From an uncultured Syntrophobacterales bacterium (GTDB lineage: Bacteria; Desulfobacterota; Syntrophia; Syntrophales; UBA5619), in the NCBI GenBank assembly GCA_903903205.1, contig CAIUXU010000284.1:1-8298 (forward strand): a DNA stretch of 8,298 nt. Reading direction: 5' to 3'. Made by a program: the position numbers and the translations under genes. The notes below the pieces were generated by a model. The model was not told where the DNA came from and searched no databases. It saw nothing but the letters and a program-made list of their open reading frames with translations. Shown piece after piece: positions 1 to 6,089 of this stretch; position 1 is the first letter of the stretch, and every line of letters begins with the position of its first letter.

Positions 1-1
1 C

Positions 2-550
2 CCCCAAGAGATCGTCGTTTCGATTCTGCTGATCGAAACGCATTTGGGGCGGAACACGGGGAATCGCCTTGTCTTCAACAGGCTGGCCAGCATGGCCCTC
101 TCAACCGACCTGGAAACCGTCAAGCCCCATATCAGCGGATCTCTCCTCACACCGGAAAACGAGGAGTTCGCACGTCGCCGCTGCCGTGAAAAGGGCGACT
201 GGGCCTACAACGAGTTCCGGGCGCTGCTCCGCCTGGCCGACCTAAACGGCCTCGATCCGCTCGAAATCCGGGGGTCGATCTACGGGGCGATCGGCCTGTG
301 CCAGTTCATGCCCTCCAACGTCTTCTCCTATGGCGTGGACGCCGACAAGGACGGCCGGATCAACCTCTTCACCAAATCGGACGCTCTCCACAGCATCGCC
401 AGCTACCTGCGAGGACACGGCTGGCGCCCGGGGTTGGACCGGGATGGCCAGCACCGCGTCATCTTCGCCTACAACCACAGCACTGTCTATGCAAACACCG
501 TTCTCGCCGTCGCCGGAAAGCTGAAGGTCCGGAGCCGGTTGCGGCCTTAA
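2..550 (+). CDS. MltB-family lytic murein transglycosylase, 5' end missing
   Basis: The protein cleaves the glycan strands of peptidoglycan between MurNAc and GlcNAc without water, leaving 1,6-anhydro ends; family members act in the periplasm, often as lipoproteins. The frame is already open at base 2, so the N-terminus and any signal peptide lie outside the window. The visible part starts with an ILLIETHLGR segment (from base 23), which matches the MltB/Slt35 catalytic block; the Glu of 'IET' (codon at 35-37) is the expected catalytic acid. Further on, GAIGLCQFMPSN matches the family's substrate-binding block, followed by DADKDGRINLF, an EF-hand-like loop at the place where E. coli Slt35 binds calcium, and then the typical HGWRPG and AYNHS segments. 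The TTG at 44 is internal to the fold and is not the real start. The gene runs into a 154-bp gap before the bam operon and appears unrelated to it. Family assignment is firm; the exact subfamily is not. Confidence 0.88.
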   Translation, partial: PQEIVVSILLIETHLGRNTGNRLVFNRLASMALSTDLETVKPHISGSLLTPENEEFARRRCREKGDWAYNEFRALLRLADLNGLDPLEIRGSIYGAIGLCQFMPSNVFSYGVDADKDGRINLFTKSDALHSIASYLRGHGWRPGLDRDGQHRVIFAYNHSTVYANTVLAVAGKLKVRSRLRP

Positions 551-605
551 TGTAACTATAATCTCTGCTATAGGGGATTCTTAAAGAATGAAAGCGGTTT
601 TTTTC

Positions 606-636
606 TTGACAAAAGATGGCATAGCCGTACTATAAC
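606..636 (+). promoter_or_regulatory. Candidate sigma-70 promoter for the bam operon
   Basis: A perfect TTGACA at 606-611 is followed after 19 bases by TATAAC at 631-636, five of six matching the -10 consensus. The 19-bp spacer is longer than the usual 17. It is the only strong promoter-like pair between the transglycosylase stop (550) and bamA (705) and would give a leader of about 60 bases. No sigma-54 GG/GC pair was found nearby, although some benzoate operons in this group use sigma-54. A small perfect dyad, ATTCTT-A-AAGAAT at 577-589, lies just upstream and could be a regulator site, but nothing else supports that. Confidence 0.45.
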
Positions 637-704
637 GCCGCTGTTTGCTTGTTCATTTTTCGTGACTTGCAGACATATCAAAACGATCACCAAGGAGGGA
701 GACC

Positions 705-1844
705 ATGGCCGATCTCGGTTGGATACCAAGAGAATCAGGAGACAAGAATCATTACCTCTGGGGGGAAGAGCACTTCGGAACGGAGGCCCCATCCGTCATT
801 TACGAAAAAAGGCCTATTCTGGATCCGGGGGGAAAGGCCGTGGAAGGGCTCTATTCCGCCTGGATCATTCTCAACAATCCCAAACAGTTCAACTCATACA
901 CCACCGGAATGGTGAAGGGCGTTATTGCCGGATTCCAGCGCGCTTCAGCGGACAACTCGGTTGTGGCCGCCGTTTTTACGGCCGTGGGCGACAAGGCCTT
1001 CTGCACCGGCGGGAACACCAAGGAGTATGCCGAATATTATGCCGGCCGGCCCAATGAATACGGTCTCTACATGGACCTCTTCAACGCCATGGTGGACGGC
1101 ATCCTCGGCTGCAAAAAGCCCACCATCTGCCGGGTCAACGGCATGCGGGTGGCGGGCGGGCAGGAGATCGGCATGGCCTGTGATCTGACGATCACGAGCG
1201 ATCTGGCGGTTTTTGGCCAGGCCGGTCCCCGTCATGGCTCCGCGCCGGACGGCGGCAGCACCGATTTCCTTCCCTGGATGCTGCCGATGGAGCTGGCGAT
1301 CTGGAACTGCATCTCCTGTGAACTGTGGAGCGCTTACAAGATGAAGCGGCTGGGTCTCCTTTCCAAGTGCCTTCCGGTCATCCGGGACGATGGAAAGTGG
1401 GTTCGCAACCCTGCTGTTTTTACCGAGAGTTACGTTGAGGACGGGGAGATCGTTTACGGCGAGTTCAAAACCGGCGAAGAGGCGAAAAAGGCTCGCGAAT
1501 ACGTTAGCAATGCAAAGACGGACTTCGCCCTGGTGGATGCCGAAGTCAACAAAATACTGTGGACATTCACAAACCTCTTCCCCGGCTGTCTGATTAAAAG
1601 CACCGAGGGCGTGCGCCTGAAGAAGAAATTTTTCTGGGACCAGACCAAGGTCATCAACCGGCACTGGCTGGCCGCCAACATGGCCACAGAGGCGAATCTC
1701 GGCTTCACCGCGTTTAACACGAAGAAGATCACAGGCAAGGATACCATCGATTTTATAGCGTATCGCCGCCTTCAGGCGCAAGGCGCGGCATTTGATACGG
1801 ATTTTATGGCCGCTGTGCTGCCCGGCCCCAAGAAGGAGGGATAA
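705..1844 (+). CDS. bamA: 6-oxocyclohex-1-ene-1-carbonyl-CoA hydrolase (ring-opening)
   Basis: BamA/Oah adds water to 6-oxocyclohex-1-ene-1-carbonyl-CoA and hydrolyses the C-C bond, opening the ring to 3-hydroxypimelyl-CoA. This is the ring-cleavage step of anaerobic benzoyl-CoA degradation, in the cytoplasm. The 379-residue protein has the length of this subfamily, about 120 residues longer than ordinary crotonases. Crotonase landmarks are FCTGGN at 99-104 (oxyanion hole) and GGQEIGMACDLTI at 151-163. It is followed by FGQAGPRHGSAPDGG at 170-184, where ordinary hydratases have a PEI-type glutamate motif; this HGSAP-type block is distinctive of BamA. The long C-terminal half (about 225-379) is also specific to the group. 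The ATG at 705 is supported by AAGGAGG at 694-700. It is the first gene of a three-gene operon; its TAA lies in the spacer before bamR, whose ribosome binding site sits inside its last codons. Identification is very secure. Confidence 0.95.
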   Translation: MADLGWIPRESGDKNHYLWGEEHFGTEAPSVIYEKRPILDPGGKAVEGLYSAWIILNNPKQFNSYTTGMVKGVIAGFQRASADNSVVAAVFTAVGDKAFCTGGNTKEYAEYYAGRPNEYGLYMDLFNAMVDGILGCKKPTICRVNGMRVAGGQEIGMACDLTITSDLAVFGQAGPRHGSAPDGGSTDFLPWMLPMELAIWNCISCELWSAYKMKRLGLLSKCLPVIRDDGKWVRNPAVFTESYVEDGEIVYGEFKTGEEAKKAREYVSNAKTDFALVDAEVNKILWTFTNLFPGCLIKSTEGVRLKKKFFWDQTKVINRHWLAANMATEANLGFTAFNTKKITGKDTIDFIAYRRLQAQGAAFDTDFMAAVLPGPKKEG

Positions 1845-1846
1845 GC

Positions 1847-2614
1847 ATGTCGTTTCGGCACATCAAGACGGACCGTGCGGAAGGGCTGGCGCGGATTACC
1901 CTGGCCCGCCCCAAACACAATGTGCTCAACATCGAAATGATGAAGGAGCTGAACGAAGCCCTCGCATCTCTCGCAACGGATGAAGGCATGAAGTGCGTGG
2001 TCCTCTCCGGCGAGGGGCCAAGCTGGTGCGCCGGCGTCGATGTGGGAGAGCATCGCCCCGAAATGGTTGCGGAGATGATCGGCGCCTTCAACGGCATCTT
2101 TGAAACGATGGAAAAGATCGACGTGCCGCTGATCGCCGCGGTGCACGGTCCCTGTCTCGGGGGCGGCATGGAGTTGGCCATCGCCTGCGATATCATCGTT
2201 GCCTCATCCAGAGCCACGTTTGGCCAGCCGGAAATACGCCTTGGATTTTTCCCGCCTTACGCAGCCATACGTCTTCCCGGGCTTGTTGGGCCCGCCAGAG
2301 CCATCGAGATTTGCACGACAGGCAAGATATATTCCGCCGCCGAGGCAATGGCCATGGGCATGATCAGCCAGGTTGCCGGAGAGGAGAAATTCGGCGAGAC
2401 TGTGGAGAGCGTCGCAGCCAGCCTGCTGCTGAGCAGCCCGCTCATTATCCGGCTCAACAAACGCGCCGTGAAGAGGCATCTCGGCATGGCTTTTCCCCAG
2501 GCCCTGGCGGGGGTGACGGACCTCTTCCTGAACAGGCTCATGAAAACAGAGGACACGCTGGAGGGGATCAACAGCTTCTGTGAGAAACGCAAACCGGACT
2601 GGAAAAACCGATAG
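1847..2614 (+). CDS. bamR: Cyclohexa-1,5-diene-1-carbonyl-CoA hydratase
   Basis: The enzyme (Dch in Thauera, BamR in obligate anaerobes) adds water to cyclohexa-1,5-diene-1-carbonyl-CoA, the product of benzoyl-CoA reductase, giving 6-hydroxycyclohex-1-ene-1-carbonyl-CoA. The 255-residue protein is a standard-length crotonase. It shows the oxyanion-hole segment CAGVDV at 61-66, CLGGGMELAIACD at 103-115 with Glu109, and FGQPEIRLGFFPP at 125-137 with Glu129; these are the two glutamates that ordinary hydratases use for acid-base catalysis. The start is fixed by AAGGAGG at 1833-1839, seven bases before the ATG. Only two bases separate it from the bamA stop, so translation is probably coupled. Sequence alone would also allow another enoyl-CoA hydratase; the location between bamA and bamQ makes the diene hydratase call strong. 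Confidence 0.88.
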   Translation: MSFRHIKTDRAEGLARITLARPKHNVLNIEMMKELNEALASLATDEGMKCVVLSGEGPSWCAGVDVGEHRPEMVAEMIGAFNGIFETMEKIDVPLIAAVHGPCLGGGMELAIACDIIVASSRATFGQPEIRLGFFPPYAAIRLPGLVGPARAIEICTTGKIYSAAEAMAMGMISQVAGEEKFGETVESVAASLLLSSPLIIRLNKRAVKRHLGMAFPQALAGVTDLFLNRLMKTEDTLEGINSFCEKRKPDWKNR

Positions 2615-2638
2615 GACTGCAAGGGAGGAGATGAACCG

Positions 2639-3709
2639 ATGGAAATGATATCATGGAAAATGTCGGCGGCGGGCCTTCCGATGGAGAAAGTCGCTTCTCC
2701 TCTTCCTGCTCCCGGCCCGGGTGAAGTTCTGCTGAAGGTGGCCGGTTGCGGCGTCTGCCATACCGACCTCGGTTTTTATTACAACGGAGTCCGCACCAAA
2801 ACACCCCTTCCGCTCACGCTGGGCCACGAAATCAGCGGCATCGTCGAGGCGACAGGCACAGGCGCCGAGTTCTGGGCAAAGAAGGCGGTCATCGTGCCGG
2901 CGGTTTTGCCGTGCGGCGAGTGCGATGTGTGCAGGCGCGGCAAGGGCAACATCTGTGCGGCGCAGAAAATGCCCGGCAACGACATTCCGGGCGGCTTTGC
3001 CAGCCACATTGTCGTGCCCGCCGGGAGCCTCTGTGCCGTTCCCGTGGATGATCAATACCGGCCGATTTCCACCTCCGGCGTTACACTGGCGGAACTCTCC
3101 GTCCTGGCCGATGCGATAACCACCCCCTACCAGTCCATCGTTGAATCGGGCCTCTCCAGGGAAGACACCGCCATTTTCATCGGCATCGGCGGCGTTGGCG
3201 GCTTCGGGGCGCAGATCGCCCGTGCTCTCGGGGCTTTGGTCGTAGCGATTGATATCGATCCGGAGAAGCTGAAGGCCATCGCCCCTTATGTGGATATCAC
3301 ATTCAACGCCTTGGAACTGCCTGCAAAGGAGCTGAAAAAAGCCGTATCGGAATTCATTAAAAGCCGGAAGAAACGCCCGACGGAATGGAAGATATTTGAA
3401 ACATCCGGCACGGCGGCAGGCCAGAAAACGGCCTTCGGACTTCTCACTTACGGGGCATCGCTTCAGGTCGTCGGTTTTACGATGGATTCGGTGGATATCC
3501 GCCTCTCCAACCTGATGGCCTTTCATGCGATGGCGCGGGGCAACTGGGGTTGTGTGCCTGAACACTATCCAGCAGTGCTGAAACTTGCCCTTGCGGGAAG
3601 CGTCAAGATCACCCCTTTTGTAAAGACTTACCCACTCTGCGAGATCAATGAAGTGTTCGAGATGGTCCATCAGAGAAAAACATCATTGCGGCCGATTCTC
3701 ATCCCCTGA
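2639..3709 (+). CDS. bamQ: 6-hydroxycyclohex-1-ene-1-carbonyl-CoA dehydrogenase
   Basis: The enzyme (Had/BamQ) oxidises the alcohol made by BamR to 6-oxocyclohex-1-ene-1-carbonyl-CoA, the BamA substrate, using NAD+. The 356-residue protein is a zinc-dependent medium-chain alcohol dehydrogenase. GCGVCHTDLG at 36-45 and GHE at 62-64 give the catalytic zinc ligands (Cys37, His63 and neighbours). Cys92, Cys95, Cys98 and Cys106 form the structural-zinc lobe. GIGGVGGFG at 182-190 is the Rossmann loop, and the acidic AIDID at 203-207 suggests NAD rather than NADP. The start is supported by GGGAGGAG at 2623-2630, eight bases upstream; an ATG at 2631 is out of frame. It lies 24 bp after bamR and ends the operon. 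No convincing hairpin terminator follows; the next bases enter a mobile repeat. Context makes the substrate assignment strong. Confidence 0.9.
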   Translation: MEMISWKMSAAGLPMEKVASPLPAPGPGEVLLKVAGCGVCHTDLGFYYNGVRTKTPLPLTLGHEISGIVEATGTGAEFWAKKAVIVPAVLPCGECDVCRRGKGNICAAQKMPGNDIPGGFASHIVVPAGSLCAVPVDDQYRPISTSGVTLAELSVLADAITTPYQSIVESGLSREDTAIFIGIGGVGGFGAQIARALGALVVAIDIDPEKLKAIAPYVDITFNALELPAKELKKAVSEFIKSRKKRPTEWKIFETSGTAAGQKTAFGLLTYGASLQVVGFTMDSVDIRLSNLMAFHAMARGNWGCVPEHYPAVLKLALAGSVKITPFVKTYPLCEINEVFEMVHQRKTSLRPILIP

Positions 3710-3748
3710 TTGCCGATGACGCGGTTGGGCCGGGAATATCGGCTTGGG

Positions 3749-3941
3749 TATTCCGGGGACATAATACAATTTACCATTGATGCTCTCGTCAAAAGTCATA
3801 TTCCGCTCGCAACTCATGCTTCGACTGTTCGACAGGCTCACAGCTCAGCACGAACGGAATATCAATAGGGTACACCGTTCGCCCTGAACCTGTCGAAGGG
3901 TGATGCCAACTTTTGACGAGGTCGTCACCATTGACATCCCC
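3749..3941 (+). repeat. Degenerate RAYT-associated repeat, copy 1 (split by an insertion)
   Basis: The left part occupies 3749-3780 (TATTCCGGGGACATAATAC then AATTTACCATTGA) and the right part continues at 3935-3941 (CATCCCC). Joined, the 39 bases match copy 2 at 5768-5806 in 35 positions. A 6-bp inverted pair GGAATA / TATTCC (3733-3738 and 3749-3754) precedes the core and could form a weak hairpin after the bamQ gene. Confidence 0.7.
3778..3926. mobile_element. MITE-like insertion with terminal inverted repeats
   Basis: This stretch of about 150 bp has no coding capacity. Its ends are imperfect inverted repeats matching at 16 of 19 positions, sharing CTCGTCAAAAGT (3778-3796 against the complement of 3908-3926). 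ACCATTGA occurs at both junctions (3773-3780 and 3927-3934), as a target-site duplication would; because TGA is shared between direct and inverted repeat, the exact boundary is ambiguous by three bases. Inside, TTCGACAGGCTCA (3828-3840) pairs with 3885-3897 at 12 of 13 positions, and CGAACGG (3851-3857) pairs with 3875-3881. An outer 8-bp pair ATATTCCG / CGGAATAT lies at 3798-3805 and 3855-3862. A TTCGACAGGCTCAGGGCGAACGG-like hairpin core is, from general knowledge, a common dispersed repeat in many bacteria. Confidence 0.7.
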
Positions 3942-3966
3942 CTTTGAAACGTTCAGCATCCCCACC

Positions 3967-4700
3967 ATGGCGCTCGTATATCTCGCATAATCGCTGTCGG
4001 TCATCCGCACCACCTCACCCAGCGGGGCGTCCGCTCTATGGCTATCTTCCAGAGCGATGAGGACAGGCGCTGCTACTTGCAGCACGTCAAGGAAGAGACA
4101 GAGCGTTTCGGCGTGGAAATTCTCTCCTGGTGCCTCATGACAAACCACGTCCATTTCATCGCCGTGCCTAAGGAAGAGGCATCTTTTGCCCGAGGTTTCG
4201 GAGAGGCCCACCGAAAATATACCCGCATGAAGAATTTCGCCGATGGCGTGCGCGGCTATCTTTTTCAGGGGAGGTTCAGTTCCTGTGTGCTCGATGAGCG
4301 CCACCTGATGGCTGCCGCGCATTATGTGGAAACCAATCCCGTTCGTGCCGGCATGGTCAAGGCAGCCTGGGACTATCCCTGGTCCAGCGCCGCCTATCAT
4401 ACCGGCCAGAGCGAAACGGATATCCTGGTTGCAGACAGGAGTTTGATGGGCCTTGTTGAGGACTGGCAGGCATTCTTTGCGGATGCGGAGGATCGGCAGC
4501 CGGAAGCGCTTCGTCTGGCCACGAGAACAGGCCACCCGGCGGGAGGTCCATCATTCATCGAATCGCTTGAGCACTTGACCGGCCGCACTCTGAAGCCCGT
4601 AAAGCGGGGAAGACCAGTGAAGAGCAAACCGGGAAAGGGTATTGCGCGCCCGGAACAAATTGCGCCGCGCCGGAGAAAAGCGAAGGCGGTTGTTCCATGA
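3967..4700 (+). pseudogene. REP-associated tyrosine transposase (RAYT), frameshifted near the start
   Basis: RAYTs are IS200/IS605-like HUH single-strand endonucleases linked to spread of short palindromic repeats. The open frame from the ATG at 4038 gives 220 residues with NHVHF (HUH His37 and His39), the catalytic tyrosine candidate in HRKYTR (Tyr61), and the signature LFQGRFSSC...YVETNPVRAGMV at about 75-107. The frame continues upstream without a start codon and encodes RIIAVGHPHHLTQRG, the usual N-terminal strand of the family. The expected start is the ATG at 3967, but ATGGCGCT(CGT) carries a GC duplication around 3969-3972; removing two bases restores MARISRIIAVG in frame and gives a 243-residue protein of normal size. 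As written, the 3967 frame stops after seven codons. Starting at 4038 would lose the first strand of the fold, so the gene is probably inactive unless re-initiation occurs or the shift is a sequencing error. Confidence 0.8.
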
Positions 4701-4826
4701 GAGGGAAATGGGAAGTGGCCGGTATCTTGGCGTTGGCAATAGTCTCCCCGTGCGTGTGCGCGTGAAGCCAGGATGCGCAATCGGTGCTGTGGAAAACATA
4801 AGGCCAATTGCCGGCAGGAGAATGTC

Positions 4827-4853
4827 GTTAAATGGCATTATATCCCAGGAATA
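4827..4853 (-). repeat. Degenerate RAYT-associated repeat, copy 4 (inverted)
   Basis: Read on the minus strand, this begins TATTCCTGGGATATAATGCC and continues ATTTAAC. It agrees with copy 1 at 22 of 27 positions with no gap, then diverges. It lies 127 bp after the transposase stop and in the opposite orientation to the copy before the gene. The rest of 4701-4908 shows no convincing gene or RNA. Confidence 0.6.
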
Positions 4854-4908
4854 TCCGGAGGTTTCGTCGGAAAAAGGGGAAACGTGATCTATTTGTGAGG
4901 GGGCCGTA

Positions 4909-5385
4909 ATGAGTTATCTGAGAATTGTTTTTGCCCTTCTAATTATACAAGGTTGCGCCATGGCGCCAGTTGTTCAATTGGCAAAACAAGGAAAGTCTGG
5001 CTTCGACGGCGCAGTCTTTGAAGGGGAAATTTATGTTGTGGGTGTCGATGCTACCAATAACGACCAATACAGATTATTTTCTCAGGCAACGACGGGATTC
5101 GTATCCCTCGAAGCTATCAAAACTGACGTAGATCAAAGGGCATCTGAATTTTGTCGAGACCGAAATCAAACGATGAAGCCCCTCACCGTTCAAACGTCAG
5201 TTCCTCCACATATCCTGGGTAATTTTCCACGTGCGGAGTTGGTCTTTATATGCTTGGAAAAACAAAACGAAGATCTGAAATATAATAAACTGATTAACCT
5301 GAAGAAGCTCCTTGACGGAGGCGTTCTTACCAGGGAAGAATTTGACCGCGAAAAAGAAAAGCTACTCAACTCAATAGTTCCCTGA
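4909..5385 (+). CDS. Small lipoprotein with a C-terminal SHOCT-like domain
   Basis: Function is unknown. The 158-residue product begins with a short charged start and a hydrophobic stretch ending in LLIIQGC, a type II signal-peptide lipobox with Cys16 as the lipidation site; the Gln at -2 is unusual. The mature protein is therefore probably anchored to a membrane on the periplasmic side. The middle (about 30-115) has alternating beta-like segments and two more cysteines (in SEFCRD and VFICLE) that could form a disulfide. The end, KLINLKKLLDGGVLTREEFDREKEKLL (about 127-154, given here as two parts: KLINLKKLLDGG and VLTREEFDREKEKLL), fits the SHOCT domain, a short oligomerisation-type module. 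GAGGGGG before the ATG supports the start. Base composition is clearly more AT-rich than the bam genes, suggesting separate origin. It is followed 13 bp later by a second lipoprotein gene. Confidence 0.75.
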   Translation: MSYLRIVFALLIIQGCAMAPVVQLAKQGKSGFDGAVFEGEIYVVGVDATNNDQYRLFSQATTGFVSLEAIKTDVDQRASEFCRDRNQTMKPLTVQTSVPPHILGNFPRAELVFICLEKQNEDLKYNKLINLKKLLDGGVLTREEFDREKEKLLNSIVP

Positions 5386-5398
5386 ATGAGGCACCAAA

Positions 5399-5740
5399 AT
5401 GAGCAAAGTGGTCACTATAATGATAATGATCCTTCTTGTCGGTTGTGCCAGTCCTCCCAAATACACCTTTACGGCATCGACTCCAGCTTATATTGAGATC
5501 GGAGGTGTAATAAGGTGCAAAGAAACTCCATGCACGATTACGCCTCCGATCTATGTGGATGGATTTGGTGCATGTGTCCCGCACGCAAGTGCATCATCAA
5601 TAGTTGAAGCCTTCCCAATAGATAAGACTAAGGGGTATGTTCAACAAAAAGTCATAAACGCTCAGTGTGATAACGATGCTGCTGTCTATTTCGACATGGA
5701 AGCAACGGCCGGAGTCAAAACCATACAACAATCCAAATAA
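5399..5740 (+). CDS. Small hypothetical lipoprotein
   Basis: I do not recognise the family. The 113-residue product starts with Lys3 followed by a hydrophobic run ending in LLVGC, a good lipobox with Cys16 as the lipidation site, so it is probably a membrane-anchored periplasmic protein of about 98 mature residues. PAYIEIGGVIRCKETPCTITPP (30-51; key features are the I-x-G turn and the T-P-x-x-I-x-P strand) resembles the short beta motif of PEGA-type surface domains, but the match is loose. Four cysteines besides Cys16 (Cys40, Cys45, Cys59, Cys90) could form two disulfides. It lies 13 bp after the SHOCT lipoprotein gene in the same direction and with similar AT-rich codon use, so the two are probably co-transcribed and could work together. 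No strong Shine-Dalgarno sequence is seen, consistent with translational coupling. Confidence 0.7.
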   Translation: MSKVVTIMIMILLVGCASPPKYTFTASTPAYIEIGGVIRCKETPCTITPPIYVDGFGACVPHASASSIVEAFPIDKTKGYVQQKVINAQCDNDAAVYFDMEATAGVKTIQQSK

Positions 5741-5767
5741 GCACAATAAAATGGACGAATCGGGGGA

Positions 5768-5806
5768 TATTCCGGGGACATAGTACTATTTATCATTGAG
5801 ATCCCC
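5768..5806 (+). repeat. Degenerate RAYT-associated repeat, copy 2 (uninterrupted)
   Basis: The core TATTCCGGGGACATAGTAC followed by TATTTATCATTGAGATCCCC matches copy 1 at 35 of 39 positions once the insertion in copy 1 is removed. Its right half overlaps the end of the antitoxin gene on the minus strand and supplies that gene's stop codon. Confidence 0.75.
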
Positions 5807-6089
5807 TTCCAATGTCCAAAAGAGCCTCAGGGTGACGGGAGGCCACGCGTAAAAGCACGCGCGCCGTGCCTTCTGGTTTACGGCGGCCTTGTTCCCAGTT
5901 TCTCAATGTTCCAACACTTATTCCCACAAGGGCAGCAAACTTATCTTGAGAAAGACCGAATTGCTCACGTAGAGCGCGAACCTCTGTTTCCGGGAATTCA
6001 AACAACCGAGAGGGCTGCATAGTGCCTTTCATGATCGCCGCGCCTTGCTTTACGCTTTCCAGCAGTTCCTGAAAAAGTTCATCTTTCAT
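5793..6089 (-). CDS. XRE-family antitoxin (NadS/HigA-like)
   Basis: This 98-residue protein is the antitoxin and probable autorepressor of the adjacent toxin gene. A helix-turn-helix of the Cro/CI (XRE) type spans about 37-75: ALREQFGLSQDKFAALVGIS then VGTLRNWEQGRRKP. The N-terminal part, about 1-30 with LLESVKQGAAIMKG, is the usual extension in NadS-type antitoxins. I chose the ATG at 6089 because GAGGAGG precedes it at a spacing of six; a TTG at 6104 lies inside that ribosome binding site. The start overlaps the end of the toxin gene by 11 bases, the usual toxin-first order of higBA-like pairs. The last residues and the TGA fall in a copy of the dispersed repeat, so the natural C-terminus may have been replaced. 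The HTH core itself is intact. Confidence 0.87.
   Translation of the reverse strand: MKDELFQELLESVKQGAAIMKGTMQPSRLFEFPETEVRALREQFGLSQDKFAALVGISVGTLRNWEQGRRKPEGTARVLLRVASRHPEALLDIGRGSQ

Larger units (their letters stand above)
3749..4853 (+). mobile_element. RAYT unit bounded by inverted copies of a degenerate repeat
   Basis: A RAYT-type transposase reading frame (3967-4700) lies between a repeat copy in plus orientation beginning TATTCC at 3749 and an inverted copy ending at 4853. The two copies agree at 22 of the first 27 positions without gaps. RAYT transposases are known to be associated with short extragenic palindromic repeats they are thought to mobilise. The boundaries are my inference from the outermost matching bases, and the unit also contains a later MITE-like insertion. 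It sits directly after bamQ and separates the catabolic operon from the accessory genes. Confidence 0.5.

Noticed and set aside
577..605. Dyad ATTCTT-A-AAGAAT followed by a T-run as a terminator of the transglycosylase gene
   Set aside because: The stem is only six mostly A/T pairs, and GAAAGCGG separates it from the T-run, so it does not fit an intrinsic terminator.
945..1781. Long minus-strand open frame antisense to bamA
   Set aside because: It mirrors the codon pattern of a certain gene, encodes no recognisable motif and has no ribosome binding site.
2651..3670. Long minus-strand open frame antisense to bamQ
   Set aside because: The product is rich in Arg, His and Gly with no family features; bamQ on the plus strand is unambiguous.
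3710..3760. Terminator after bamQ
   Set aside because: Only a 6-bp GGAATA / TATTCC stem with no U-tract is present, and it belongs to the repeat.
3789..4535. Minus-strand open frame across the MITE and RAYT gene
   Set aside because: It begins inside the transposase and ends inside a noncoding insertion, with no domain; the plus-strand RAYT motifs explain the region.
4642..4887. Plus-strand open frame of 81 codons overlapping the RAYT end
   Set aside because: It overlaps the transposase C-terminus, runs across the inverted repeat and lacks a ribosome binding site and any motif.
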